This document shows positions 1 through 11,800 of a stretch of DNA of 64,000 bases, in pieces. How positions within the stretch are numbered: position 1 is the first letter of the stretch; every line of letters starts with the position of its first letter. The notes beneath the pieces were generated by a model. The model was not told where the DNA came from. It did not search any database and was given only the letters and a program-made list of their open reading frames with translations. Made by a program: the position numbers and the translations under genes. The stretch is from Symsagittifera roscoffensis (taxonomy: Eukaryota; Xenacoelomorpha; Acoela; Convolutidae). Location: positions 1 to 64,000 of the forward strand of contig NW_026971600.1 in the NCBI RefSeq assembly GCF_963678635.1, written 5' to 3'.

Positions 1-7
1 TGTCACA

Positions 8-464
8 AAACTTTTATTAACTCACATAAACTTTTAGCATCCTGTCATGTCCTGACTTGAATTTAACTGATATTTTGATTAGTTTTGACAAGGATGAGGT
101 GCTAGGAGTTGGGGGAAAGGGTTGATCCATCTTCGATGGAGATGATGGTTTTTATCTACTGAACAAAAACAATAGTAATATGATAAGTAGTAGCCCTGTT
201 TTTAGGAGTGACCTCGTGGTCTGGGGATACTGAGACCCAGCCATGAGCTCACTATTTTTGCATGTAATTCAGTTAATTTGAGCGTTCTGGTCGAAGCCGG
301 AGAACAGTAACGTTTTTGTCGACCTGATGTAAGAAAGACCACCGAAAAGTACTGGCTTGGTAGAGACGGTGAAAAACATGCAAAGCTCTGTTTAGACGCT
401 AGCCAGTCGTCTTAAGACTTAGTTTTGTTATCCGTCGATATGTATCTTCCGGGCGAATGTTACA
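8..464 (+). mobile_element. Diverged 3' portion of an LTR of the same family
   Basis: From about position 8 to the terminal GGGCGAATGTTACA at 451-464 the sequence aligns with the last ~450 bp of the LTRs of the two full elements downstream, with scattered substitutions and indels. It is an older insertion, a solo LTR or truncated element whose left part lies before the window. No internal region follows it. Confidence 0.85.
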
Positions 465-555
465 AAAAGCATGTACAGCTGTGTTTAGACGCTAGCCAGT
501 CGTATAGAACCTAGCTTTATTTTCTGTCGATATGTACTTCCGGGCGAATGTTACA
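465..555 (+). repeat. Tandem duplicate of the LTR 3' end
   Basis: About 87 bp ending in CGGGCGAATGTTACA (541-555) repeats the block at about 375-464 with substitutions, so the LTR terminus is present twice in tandem. The second copy is more diverged from the young LTRs than the first. Confidence 0.75.
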
Positions 556-1214
556 TAAGTTATCTCCCGAGAACCCTTCCGGATCCTTGAATCCGGAGAA
601 ATAATGTCCTTACTTCTTTCCGGAAGACTGAACACGCCGTCCCAACACCCTTCCTGGTTCTCGTGAATTGCTTTTCCAAGCAGAATCAGATGCCTCAATT
701 AATCATCGGAAAGTGTCGAGTGAGATTTCATATTAAAGCCCTTTCAGTCATGTTTCGAGCGACATTTAAACAAGGTTGAAAAATCTTTCTCAATGACGAG
801 AAAAAAACGTAATTTTTTTTCTTTTTTGGTTTAATTTGGAGCGAATCAGGTGCGCAATTAGGCTTAAATTAGCTTATTTATGCTCGAGTAATGTCAGAAA
901 AACTTAGTTTTTTTCGCATAAAGTTAGATTTTGGAGTTTGCTTGCGCCATTTTGGGAATCAAAACTTCAGGTTTTTTTTTCGTTTTTCTATTCATTTTAC
1001 TTCATACACTGTTTTGTTATATGAAAATTGGTCATTAAGGCTAAGAAAACTTGACTAATGAAACGTAAACTAGTTTTAAGAGCTTCATTTAGCTAATATA
1101 TTGGATATGTCTATTTCACTAATTTCTACACAATTGTATAATTCTCTTATCACGCCACCCACAAAAACGACACTAGTCTGAAGAAAGAAAAAACTTTTCA
1201 GTAGTTTTTATTAA

Positions 1215-1290
1215 TATGGTCGGAACATTCTGTGCTACTTGCACAACAACTGGATATCCTTGTTGTTCCGACCATTGAAAATGGGTAGGA
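1215..1290. repeat. Dispersed repeat R1 copy (GGTCGGAACATTCTGTGCTA)
   Basis: The sequence GGTCGGAACATTCTGTGCTA is followed by a TTGCACAACAAC block and then TTGTTCCGACC, so the ends form a 10-bp inverted repeat around GGATATCC. Related blocks occur at 44072-44140, 53207-53262, 57207-57272 and 58278-58330, showing that this is an interspersed family. Confidence 0.6.
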
Positions 1291-1993
1291 ACTTTGTATT
1301 CGGGTGTATTTTGTTTTTTTTTGTTCTCCACGCAAAATCTTGTACCACAAATAGTGATCGGACTGGGTTGAGTGATGAAGGCGGAGCAATAAGCAGAATG
1401 GTCCAAGTGCAGAATGGGTCCAAGAGCAGAAAAACAGAAGAAAATTGACTGATATTGGTTTTGTACGAACTAATTGATAAAACAATTATTAGGATTGTCA
1501 AAAAATACCAAGAAGACGATTAAATTAAGCATGAATTGACTAATTTCAATCAATTTTTTTGACTAGATTTTTTAAAAATTCTTGATTATATTGCTCAATT
1601 TATGCATAGAACATTCTGCTCTTAGACCATTCTGCTTTATTGGCTGGCCACCGTTGAGTGATATATCATATTAAAGCCCTTTCAGTCCTTATCATATCAA
1701 AAAATTTCCTAAAATTTTTTCCAGTGTCGAGAAAAACCGGTATGAAATTTTGATGATTTGTCTTAATTCGAGGGAGTAAAGCAAGCGAGCTGTCTTTTTT
1801 GTTTTCCACGCAAAATCAGCTACCACAAATAGTCATGAGTGATATATCATATTGAAGCTCTTTCAGTCGTGATTTTGGTCTTTGGTTACATTTTAATTTT
1901 GGTCTAAGTTCGAGCGAGTGGGCAGGCTTATTTAGCTGATTTATGCTTATTTTAAGCCTTGAAAATTTAATTTTACTCTAATGTTTTTTTAAG

Positions 1994-1996
1994 TCT
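1994..1996. repeat. Target-site duplication of element A, left copy (TCT)
   Basis: TCT directly precedes the LTR start at 1997 and TCT directly follows the LTR end at 44070 (44071-44073). The bases next to the pair differ, so the repeat is 3 bp and not longer. Confidence 0.65.
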
Positions 1997-2916
1997 TGTG
2001 ACATTCGACCAGAATGGCCAAAATGCAGTCTCTGCAGAATTCGGTATTTTAGCAGCAAGCCTAACGAATTGGCGATTTAGAACGGATAAGGACGTTATTT
2101 GAACGATTAGCCAAACGGTGAAGGCTAGAAGATTCTGGAATTCTAATTTTTAAAAATTCGAATTATGACGTCATATTTCTGAGAAACGTCAGAAACGGCC
2201 ATTTTTAGCTAAAAGAGCAAGAAAAAACAGAACAACTTTATCTGCGATTACGAACAGTACGAAATCGAGACTAAAAAACTACAACGAACTACCGAACAGC
2301 AGAGGACGTTCCGAGTTGCAACTATTGTGCTGTTACAATAGTTGCAAGGCCGTTGCGAGCAACGGTGAAGGGTAAAACCCAGCCTTCCGAGTTATTGTGA
2401 ACTGGATATTAAGAAGCTTGATTCACCGGATTCAAGAATCCGGAAGGGTCTCGGGACGTGGACTTTTATGAACTTATATTGAATTTTAGCATCCGTCATG
2501 TCCTGACTTGAATTTAATTAAGATCTTAATTCGTTTTGACAAGAATGAGGAGCTAGAAGTAGGGGGGAAAGGGTTGATCCATCTTCGATGGAGATGATGA
2601 TTTTTATCTACTGAACAAAAACAATAGTAATATAATAAGTAGTAGCCCTGTTTTTAGGAGTGACCTCGTGGTCTGGGGATACTGAGACCCAGCCATGAGC
2701 TCACTATTTTTGCATGTAATTCAGTTAATTTGAGCGTTCTGGTCGAAGCCGGAGAACAGTAACGTTTTTGTCAGCCTGATGTAAGAAAGACCACCGAAAA
2801 GTACTGGCTTGGTAGAGACGGTGAAAAACATGCAAAGCTCTGTTTAGACGCTGGCCAGTCGTCTTAAGACTTAGTTTTGTTATCCGTCGATATGTATCTT
2901 CCGGGCGAATGTTACA
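1997..2916 (+). repeat. 5' LTR of element A (920 bp)
   Basis: It begins TGTGACATTCG and ends CGAATGTTACA. The same sequence recurs as the split 3' LTR (25660-25955 plus 43444-44070; 296 + 627 - 3 = 920) and in both LTRs of element B. It carries A-type variants not found in B, such as CCTAACGAATTGGCG where B has CCTTCCGAATTGGTG. Transcription start and poly(A) signals are not obvious; no AATAAA was noticed. Confidence 0.95.
2316..2347 (+). other. Perfect 13-bp stem-loop in the LTR
   Basis: TTGCAACTATTGT pairs exactly with ACAATAGTTGCAA across a 6-nt loop (GCTGTT). Just downstream are CCGTTGC/GCAACGG (about 2351-2366) and CCGGATT/AATCCGG (about 2427-2444). All three hairpins are present in every full LTR of the family in this window. 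They may structure the transcript's R/U5 region or serve as protein sites; the role is inferred only. Confidence 0.7.
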
Positions 2917-2928
2917 TGTATGTTTTTA

Positions 2929-2942
2929 TGGCGCTCCTGGGT
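2929..2942 (+). promoter_or_regulatory. Candidate primer-binding site (element A)
   Basis: TGGCGCTCCTGGGT begins 12 nt after the LTR end. It starts with TGG, as expected for pairing with a tRNA 3' CCA, and its complement could be a tRNA acceptor/T-stem end. The 12-nt gap is longer than the usual 0-5 nt and the tRNA was not identified, so this is tentative. The same site and spacing occur in element B. Confidence 0.4.
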
Positions 2943-3475
2943 GTTATTCTTTTTTAACATCATGACCGGCAGAACCGTTAACGAGCATTCCGCGCCGACC
3001 GGATGCTCACATTAACGCCCTTATTAGGCCTAAACCGCCGGGGCGGAAGGGTAGTTCGGAACGCGGAAGCCTTCCGGATTGCCGTGAATAGTTTTTTAAC
3101 CTAGTTAAGACCGAAAATTCACGAACCAGGAAGGGTGGGGGGAATCGCGAACCCCTCATCCCCTGAGTGGTTTGTGACCAAAAACACTTAAAGATATAAG
3201 CAAAACCAAACAAAAAATAGTATAGTATCCAAGAAAAACAAAAAACATAAAAAATAACCGAAAAAACCAAAAACAGTAAAAAAGTAAAAAATCAGTAGAA
3301 ATCATCCCCCCAGACAAGATGTGATTCAACCCCCCCGTTTGTTGTTGATAGATATATTGTTGTTACAGGCATTTATATCAGTCAGGATCGTTAAGATCAT
3401 TTTTGTAGCCCGTTTGTGGGGCGTGTACTGTAGGGTTATTTGAGCATTTAAGCACGTTAATGATAAATTGCGCTC

Positions 3476-5110
3476 AATCCGGAGGGGTCAGCTGATTTGC
3501 TCTCAATTCGGAAGGGTCTTGGGCGAAGACCGATCCGGCAAGCAGTACAGGGAACAACAGGAAGAGGCTCAACGACAACTACAATCGACTGTTGGGTATC
3601 GTTAACAAGTTTTGTATCCCTTTTGGTACAAAAAGTAGGATAGTAATCTGTGGGGGGCTCGACAGTGCTGCACTGTAGTGACCCTTCACTGAACTGCGAA
3701 TATCCGAGTTAAGCACCTTAATTCGGAGATTAAACAAACCCGGAGGGGTATAGTATTCCTAATATTATTACTTATATAGCCTATATTAATAGTCTTATAT
3801 CGATTTTCAGACAAAAACAACGAGAACTGACCGGTTTTTAGGGTCAAAATTGCGATATTTTGATCCCCCACAAGTCGCGATTTTTGAGATATCGATATTT
3901 TTTGAAACGGAAAAAAGCGCTAAGTTAGTGTGTTACATCGTAACTGCACTACTGTAATAAGCAGAACCGGTTAACTTTAGTTAGGAAGTGGTTAAAACTA
4001 GTTTGGTACAAAAAACCAAATTTTCCCAAATTTTGATAGTAAGAAACACTAAAAATTTAGAAAATTTTTTGAAATTTTTGAGGTAGGACAGTAAAAATAG
4101 TTGTTCGGACAACGTCCACTAGTGAATCTACAAGTCTTAAAATCCGCTACCCGAAAGCCTTCCGGGTTGCAGAGAAATCGAACATAACGTGTTTGATTTG
4201 GTGGATTCATCAATCCGGAGGGGTCCAGGTAGCATAGTTTTTCGCAAAATTTTTCTACAATAGCGTTTTAGATCGGGTCTTTTGCATTGAACTAGAAGAG
4301 TATAGGCCTTCTGAGCTCGGATCAATAATTTTTAGGTCGAAAGGACCAGATTTGCGGAAAAAGTTAGGCGGAACCTATAAGAGAGAAAATTTTTTGAGTT
4401 CGAAAAAAAGACGTTTTGGTTAATAACTTTGGAACTACTGATCATATCGAGTTGATCTTGGTACCAACAGATCAGAAATTAGCTGAGCTTACTAATAGGA
4501 TCAGAAATTTTTCGGAAAAGCGAGAGAGAAAATTTTTTGAGATTGTTTTTAGCAAATTACACAAATCCGGAGGGGTACACCCTTCACGTTTTACAAATTT
4601 TTCTGAAAAGCCCTTATACCCTTACCAAAAGGTAATAGAGGTTGAGTAAAGTAACTTTAGGCCATTCTAGACGTAGAGGGAGGGCTAAAGTCACCGCAAA
4701 AGCTTAACCGAGCCAAAGTTAGGCCAGTGACAAGACCCTTCACCGTTAGTGTGAATTGTCAAATAAGAGGCTTAACTTCAATCCGGAGGGGTCTAGGAAA
4801 GGACCCTATACCCTTCCCAGTTAATTAAAACAGCATAATTGCATCGGAGAGCGTATTCGGAGGGGTATAGGTTGAAAAAAAAAGGAAATCTCCTAAAAGC
4901 TACTTTTACAAAATCGGAGGGCTCCCAATCCGGAGGGGTCGAAGTTTTTTCAAGAGGGATCCGAATCCGGAGGGGTCTTATTTGAGCTAATTCGGAGGGG
5001 TCCAAATCCGGAGGGGTCTAGTATTAACCAACTCGGAGGGGTCCAAATCCGGAGGGGTCTAGATTCTGACAAATCCGGAAGGGTCCTATTTGTGCCAATC
5101 CGGAGGGGTA
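3476..5110 (+). repeat. Array of AATCCGGAGGGGTC motifs in the leader
   Basis: Copies or near-copies start at about 3476, 3505, 3737, 4212, 4564, 4780, 4854, 4912, 4927, 4964, 4989, 5005, 5030, 5046, 5072 and 5097. Variation is concentrated at AATCC/AATTC/AACTC and GGAGG/GGAAG. Nearly all are in direct orientation; inverted cores (CCTTCCGG) appear at about 3068 and 4158. The LTR also carries one (AATCCGGAAGGGTCTC near 2437). Confidence 0.85.
4964..5059 (+). repeat. 41-bp tandem units built from two leader motifs
   Basis: Motif starts 4964, 4989, 5005, 5030 and 5046 alternate 25 and 16 bp apart, giving a 41-bp higher-order period. Element B lacks most of this block (about 28900-28985), consistent with deletion by recombination between units. 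Confidence 0.75.
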
Positions 5111-5888
5111 TTTTTTTTATTTAGGACTTAGGTGAACGAAAGAAAGACTAAAAAGTGAGAACTAATAAGTTATTAATACACAGGCTAGGTATCAGTGACT
5201 GCGCTGGTAACTTGCCTTTCGATAAGAACAAGACTAATACAAAACAAGTCCAAACTCGGATATTCGCGACACTAAGTCTAAATTAAAGAGAACGTGGTTC
5301 ATTGGTGTGGATTGAAACATAATACGTTTTTGGGAAAAGTGACTGCCCTGAGGATTTTAGTAGGTCTAGCTCGGGCAGTCCGAAGGCAGATAGGTAACAC
5401 AGTACTCGGTGGGTGCAATAGACGCCCACTTGAGAAAATTACTGCCTTCAAAGTTTTGTCTGTTTGGTGCAGCACCAAGCAGGGAAAGCTTTTTCTTTAA
5501 AAGACAGGTTCGACTATTGTACTGCGACCGACTAAGAGTACAAGACACATACGTTTTTTTTATATATACATTCATATTGTGTCAATATATATTTTTTGTT
5601 TTTGATTTTAAATCAACCTAAACTGTGCTTGATTGGGTAGTGAGTACACTATCTTTTAAATTGACTGATAACATCATATTGTGCTAGTTTCCAGATCTTT
5701 GGACCGATAATCGGCTAGTGTAAATAAATTTTATACAAACTGTACTCTGACAACATACAGGGATTCGTGGTCACTATTTAATAGAATCTGGTGAAATTTA
5801 TTGTGTTGTGTCACTATTATTGTTAATAAAACTATAAGGTCTCTAACAATTGAGTCAAGAGTAGGCATAGGAAAGTGACAAATAAAGA

Positions 5889-8800
5889 ATGAGTTTAGAC
5901 AAGTCAAGGATACCAAAACGAGGTAATAGCTCTAGGAAATTCATACCTGAAAAGCAAAGAAAAACGATGACCGATCCTTTTGTGGATTGGATCAAGCGAA
6001 CCCGGTCCGATAAAAAGGGGACGGTTTCAGGCAGAATGGTTGAAACGAGAAGTCAAAAGACCTCAGAAGAGCGAAGAGAACTGTTAGAAGTGGAGGTCAA
6101 TACGGACCATACCATGAACGACAACCAGGGAGTAAATGGACTGGAAGGGAGAGGCAGAAGGCTGGCGAGTGAATCTACTCCGGTAGAACAAGGCCATGAT
6201 TTTGCCACTTCCACCGGGACGTTGGATCGAGAGGAGATGTCGGAACTGTCCGACATCTCAACTGAAGTAACGGCAACTAGAAGATCTCCGACAGACAACA
6301 CTATGATGGCAAGCGGAACTGGAAAACAAACAACCTCATCATCGTTCTCAGAAAGAATGAAGAACACCTTCGGAAACATCTTTCCATTCAGCATAGGAGG
6401 AGGAGCAGGAAACGATGGGGAGTCCCAGGAGGAAGAGGATGAAGAGGAGCAAGGGGACTTTGGATCTCAAGTCAGTCTCAATAGTTCGATCCAGGAGAGT
6501 GAGGCACACGTCGGAAGAGAGACTAGAACTATGGATAAATTTGGTGTAGTGACAACGATAAGCAAAGAGGCAAACACACCAGGCCAGTCAAAAGACTTCG
6601 CGATTAGGACAAGTTCAGAGCCACAAACTGGAGAGAGTAGAACCGGAGGGCTAGGCAACGCGTTAGCGGATCCTGAAATAGATAATGATAAAACGTCAAG
6701 ACAGAGAGTCAAGGCCCGGATCTCTACCAGCACGAAGCTACCTGGGACCGACAGAGTTACACCACCACATGTGACGCCACTCATGGATAACGGGGCGGCA
6801 CTAGAGGAAGCCTTAAACAACATAGTGGGCAGTTTAGGAGAACAAAATGAACAGATGTCGATAAGGATGAGTGAACTGGAAAGAGCAGTTCACATTGAAA
6901 GAGAAAGTCTGCGGGAAGAAATAAACCGCAACAGACAAGAAGTTGACAGAAGCGAAAAACGCTTGAAAGAAAGAACGGACGAACATATGACGAGGAACTT
7001 GTCGCGAATGACAAGAGAAGCGGAACAGAGGGAGTTACGCTTAAGAGCCGATATGGAGAAGTTAAGAATTCAGCAAGAGCAGTCTCTTGGGTCTCTTGAC
7101 ACAAAGATAGACGCGATGATGGAGAGGCGAACGCAGGCTATCATGGATAGGTTGGACGGGCTACTAAGCAGCAAGAGTGGACCAAAAGAAGGAGAGCCGA
7201 ACTCGGGAGGTCCCAACAGGGAACCGAGGGTGAACTTCAATGAACATCAAAGGAGGAAGACAAATGGATCCACTAGAGGCAGGGGCAGTTCATCAGGCTA
7301 TGCCACAAGGGGTAATACAGCATGGGGCCCGAACAGTAGAGCAAGTTCGACGGGGAACAGACAAACCTCGAACGAACGACCAACGCAAAGCACACATGCG
7401 ACCGGGAGAAGCGATTCTGGCAACATGGGGCATACAAGCCCGAGGAGGAGTCACATGGGCCAAGCGGGAAACGCTCATGGTGATTCGGATTGTAGGGATG
7501 CACCGCACACAGAGCCTTCGACAAGGTGTGAGGACACTCAGGCGGGACACTCAAGGGATGCTACGGCAATGGCCACAGCATTTGAACCCCTGAACAGGTC
7601 TTTGGAGACATTCCTGACGCGGTTATCTAGAACCAATGAACGCAGTGAAAAGTCCAGAAGAGTCTTTAAGAAACCAAGATGCTACAAAGACGAATCTGAT
7701 GGCTGTATTGATACCTGGATAGAGGTAATGAAGCTGCATTTCGAGGAAGAAGACTTGTCTGAGAGACAGGAATGCAGCGCGCTCACCAGCAACTTAGAAG
7801 GGACAGCCCTGAACTGTGTCATGGCCAAGAAACAGTATCAACGTGACACTGCTGAAAAAATCTTCGAAATCTTATTGAACCGTTTCGGATCAGGGGTGCA
7901 GGGGCACCAGGCGATGATGCGCTTCGAGAAACGGAGGCAGCGGGAAGATGAAACTATAGACAAGTTTCTCGATGATTTGGAAATGCTGAGAAGACGCAGC
8001 CAACCGGATGAGTCAAATCGAAGGATGAACCTGGCCGTAGCCTCAAAATTCATCGATGGTGTGAAAAACGATGAACTTCGTACGATGCTAGCAACGCATT
8101 ACACACCACTATCAACTAATGCGCCAACACCGGAGGAGTTGAGACTCAAATCGAAAGAGTATCTATTGCTGAAACCTCCTTCGAGATCTGGATATTACAA
8201 GAACAATTATGGCAATTTTAACAACGGACCAGCGAACCAAGGGAACAATTGGTACAAACCGAGGGACGATATGGACAAGAGACGCTCTTGTGCTAATTGT
8301 AGTTCAACAGACCATCATGTGTCAGCATGCCCAGCTTATAAACAAGGCATGAAAGCAATAGGCTTTAGCCTCGAGCACGAAGATGCGTCAGAGTTGGAAC
8401 ATGAGGATTTCATGAGAGGAGTAATTGCGAAATTCGGCCCGAGGTGTTTCTTTTGCAACTTGGAAGGTCATTTTAAATCAGACTGTCCACAATTCTGGGA
8501 TGCAGTGGCAGACATCAAGCATCCAAGGCATGAAGAAGCTTTATCAGGAGTGAAAGCAAGCAAGGCTCGACTTTTAAACGAAGCAGAGGCACGCAGGAAG
8601 GACAAACCTCAAGAGCTGGCGGCAAAGAAAATGCAAGCGGTAACAGGAGAAGCATGTGAACCGGAACCAGCAACTGCGGCCGATGACTTCAAGATCGATT
8701 ACAAGGCAGCCGCAAAGGATGCTCTAAATAGAGTACAACAGGAACTGGTGACGAAAGAGATCGAACAAAGAGTGAAACTTGAACTGGAAAATGAAAAGCT

Positions 8801-11800
8801 TCAGGAGCAACTGAATACCTTCGAAGCAACGGAGTTCGAGGAGACGAAAACACCAAGCAGTTTAGATATGAAACTTAAAGTGATCTCCGGTAAGAGGTTC
8901 GGCATGGCGCCGCAAGGAAAGAAGATACAGTCGATAATCTCAGTGGCTGGACACCAGGTAATAAGAAATTTGAGTGAACCGTCAGAGTTCACTTTAATGC
9001 ATTTGGACACATATGCAGATTATCTGAGGCAGGTGGAGCCACGCACTGAGTCGAGAGCTGTGCGAGCACTACTAACGACGGGTGGCCCTCGCATGAAGAA
9101 ACTTCATGGACGCTACTTGGAGGTCTATGGGCCGTATCAAATAATGCTGAACGTGGATGGAATCAGCATCTACACCAGGACTTACATAACAACAGATGAT
9201 GACCAAATGGGGCAGATCTATTTGGGTGAAGAGGAACTCAAAGTCCGCAGGATAGGCCATGACGCCATGATGGAACAAGACGCGGTACATATTGGATATG
9301 AAGCAGATGTGACAGCACACCTGCTTGACACCAACGGAACAAAAATCGGAGTCACAGGGCTTCTGGACACAGGCGCGGTGGTGAGCGTGATGCCGATAAA
9401 AACCTGGGAGAGAATGGGCTTCACGCGGGAAGATCTGATTCCTACGAATCTCCGACTAGCCGCTGCAAATCGAGGAGCTATCTACGTAGCCGGAAGAACA
9501 CCGGTGACGGTCCTTCACATGGGAGGACGGAACCTTTGGATGAGCTTCCTGGTGGTAGAGAATCTGGACGACGCCGACCAATTCATCTTGGGCAGAGATT
9601 TTGTCAGGAACTTTGACGTGATGATTGACTTAAACAACGGTCTAATACGGATTAGAAACCCGGACCGAAAGTATGTTAAGAGACCCATTAATAGGATAAT
9701 AACAGATGAAAATAAGGTACCAGTTTTTTTGGATAGAAAAGTAAAGTTACAACCAGGACAAGCTGTAGTAGCGATTTTTAGAATGAGAAATTTAAATTCG
9801 TTAAGTGATAGTAAACAGGTTTGCTTAGTACCGAATCCAAATAGTCAGAGTTCGGTGATTTTAGGCCGGAGCTTCTCGGTAACGCGAAACGGACTGTGTG
9901 TCAGTGTGTTGTTGAACACACTGGACACCACGGTTTCAATCCAGCGTGGAAAGAAGCTTGGTTACGCATTGCCGATGAGGACCGACTATGAAGAGACACA
10001 AAACTTGAAGAAATATAGTGTGAAAGACTGTCCTTATCATGCAAATAAAGATAAAATTTTAAAGAGGATTGATGAATTAAAATCTATTCGTAAATTGTTT
10101 TCAATGAAATCCGAAACGGACGACGGCTTATCAAGCTGCTCGAATTTTCCGGAACGCCCCTCGTCATATGAACTAGATTCTGACAAACCGGTTTTGCCAG
10201 AAATAGAACATTTAAAAGGAAAAATAGGTGAGGGAGATTTTGAAAAATTGCGGGACCTCCTAGATCGGAACGCCGAAGTATTTTCAAAACATAAGGCGGA
10301 CATCGGTTGCTGTAATTTCGTCGGACACGAAATCGAACTAGAAGAGGGCGCCGTTCCCCATAGGGAAGGCGCAAGGCGAATGACGCCACATAAATCGGAA
10401 GCGTGCCGAGCGGAAATAGAAATGTTGCTTGAATACGACATGATAGAACCCTCGAAATCACCATGGGCTTGCGGAGTAGTAATGGCGAAAAAGAAAGGGG
10501 GGCAGCTTAGATTTTGTTGCGACTTTCGTTACTTGAACGCGGTAACGATTAAAGATGCGTACCCGATACCGCGAATAGACGAGAGCCTATCCAAACTTGG
10601 TGATGCAAAGTTCTTCACCACATTGGACTTGGGTTCTGCCTTCTGGCAGGTTCCTCTGCGAAAGAAGGACAGGGAGAAAACAGGATTCGCGTGCGAATTG
10701 GGGTTGTACCAGTGGAAGAGGATGCCCTTCGGCTTGTGCAATGCAACAGCAACCTTTCAAAGGCTGATGGCTCAGGCTTTGACAGGAGTGACCAAAAAGT
10801 ACGGGAATCTCTTGATGTGCTACGTGGACGACGTAGTCATAGCGACACCAACCCTGGAGGATCACATTGATCGACTCGATGAGGTCTTCGGATGTATGAA
10901 AAGAGCAGGCTTGAAATGCAAACCATCGAAATGTGAAATCCTTAGGGATTCGATCAAGTACCTGGGAAGAATGGTGGACCGGCATGGTGTGAGGCCAGAT
11001 CCAGAAGCAGTAGAGGCTGTGCTGACATGGAAAGCTCCTAGAACGGACACACAGCTCATGAGCTTCCTAGGGTTTGCCAATTACTACCGAGAATTCATAA
11101 AAGGATACGCGGACAAGGTGTACCCGATGCAGAAGCTGATGCGCAACAAAGGGAAAAAGTTCGAATGGAACGATGAGGCACAAGTTGCTTTCGAGAACAT
11201 AAAGCGGGAACTGTGCGAAGCGCCAGTGCTGGGCATGTCTACAGAAAAGGGCATGTATGTCCTTGACACAGACGCATCGGTGGTGGCCATCTCAGGAATA
11301 TTGCATCAGGAGCAAGAATGGAACGGAAGAACAGTCCTCCGTCCCATTGCATACGGCAGCAAGGTCTTGAGTGACACAGAGATGAAATATGGCGCACCGA
11401 AAGCAGAAATGTTTGCAGTAGTCACCTTCGTGGAAAAGTACCGTGCATACTTGGGGAGCGCTCCCTTCAAGTTACGCGTGGACAACAGAGCGTTATCCTG
11501 GTTGAAGACCTACTCGATGGATCAGAGTTATATTGGTAGATGGATAGTCAGATTGGATGGCTACCATATGATAATCGAACATAGGATGCGTGATAAACAT
11601 CAGAATGCTGACAGTCTCAGCAAGAAAACTGAGTTCTATGAAAGATTGGAGCAGAAGCAGGCCAATCAGGCGGAAGTAAAGGAGGGATTCTCGTTTCTGG
11701 ACAAAGAAACTTATGAAGCGCTTCCCTTAACGAGATGGTTCGATAAGTCTGGACATCCAATTCCAGGGCATCCTGAGTTACCTGTAGAGAAAGCAGCTGA

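Larger units (their letters stand above)
556..1996. other. Noncoding left flank with dispersed repeat fragments
   Basis: No coding gene is supported here. At 564-600 there is a short inverted piece resembling the LTR hairpin region (CCCTTCCGGAT...GAATCCGG). Three copies of a ~32-bp module (GATATATCATATTAAAGCCC and CTTTCAGTC as core) lie at about 717-749, 1655-1687 and 1837-1868. A palindromic block with GGTCGGAACA...TGTTCCGACC lies at 1215-1275. The rest is AT-rich. Confidence 0.6.
2917..5888 (+). other. Long 5' leader of element A
   Basis: Nearly 3 kb lies between the LTR and the ORF1 start codon without a convincing ORF. It is AT-rich with purine runs and includes a C-rich tract near 3305-3335. 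Its main feature is a 14-bp motif, AATCCGGAGGGGTC, repeated about 15 times between 3476 and 5110. Such a leader would be expected to hold packaging, dimerisation or translational control signals; this is inference. Confidence 0.7.

Noticed and set aside
4912-5110. CRISPR-like array in the retrotransposon leader
   Set aside because: The repeats are 14 bp with 2-27 bp spacers that are themselves repeated, within an animal LTR element; tandem motif duplication explains it.
3476-5110. GGAGGGG motifs as ribosome-binding (Shine-Dalgarno) sites
   Set aside because: The context is eukaryotic and the motifs do not precede start codons of real ORFs.
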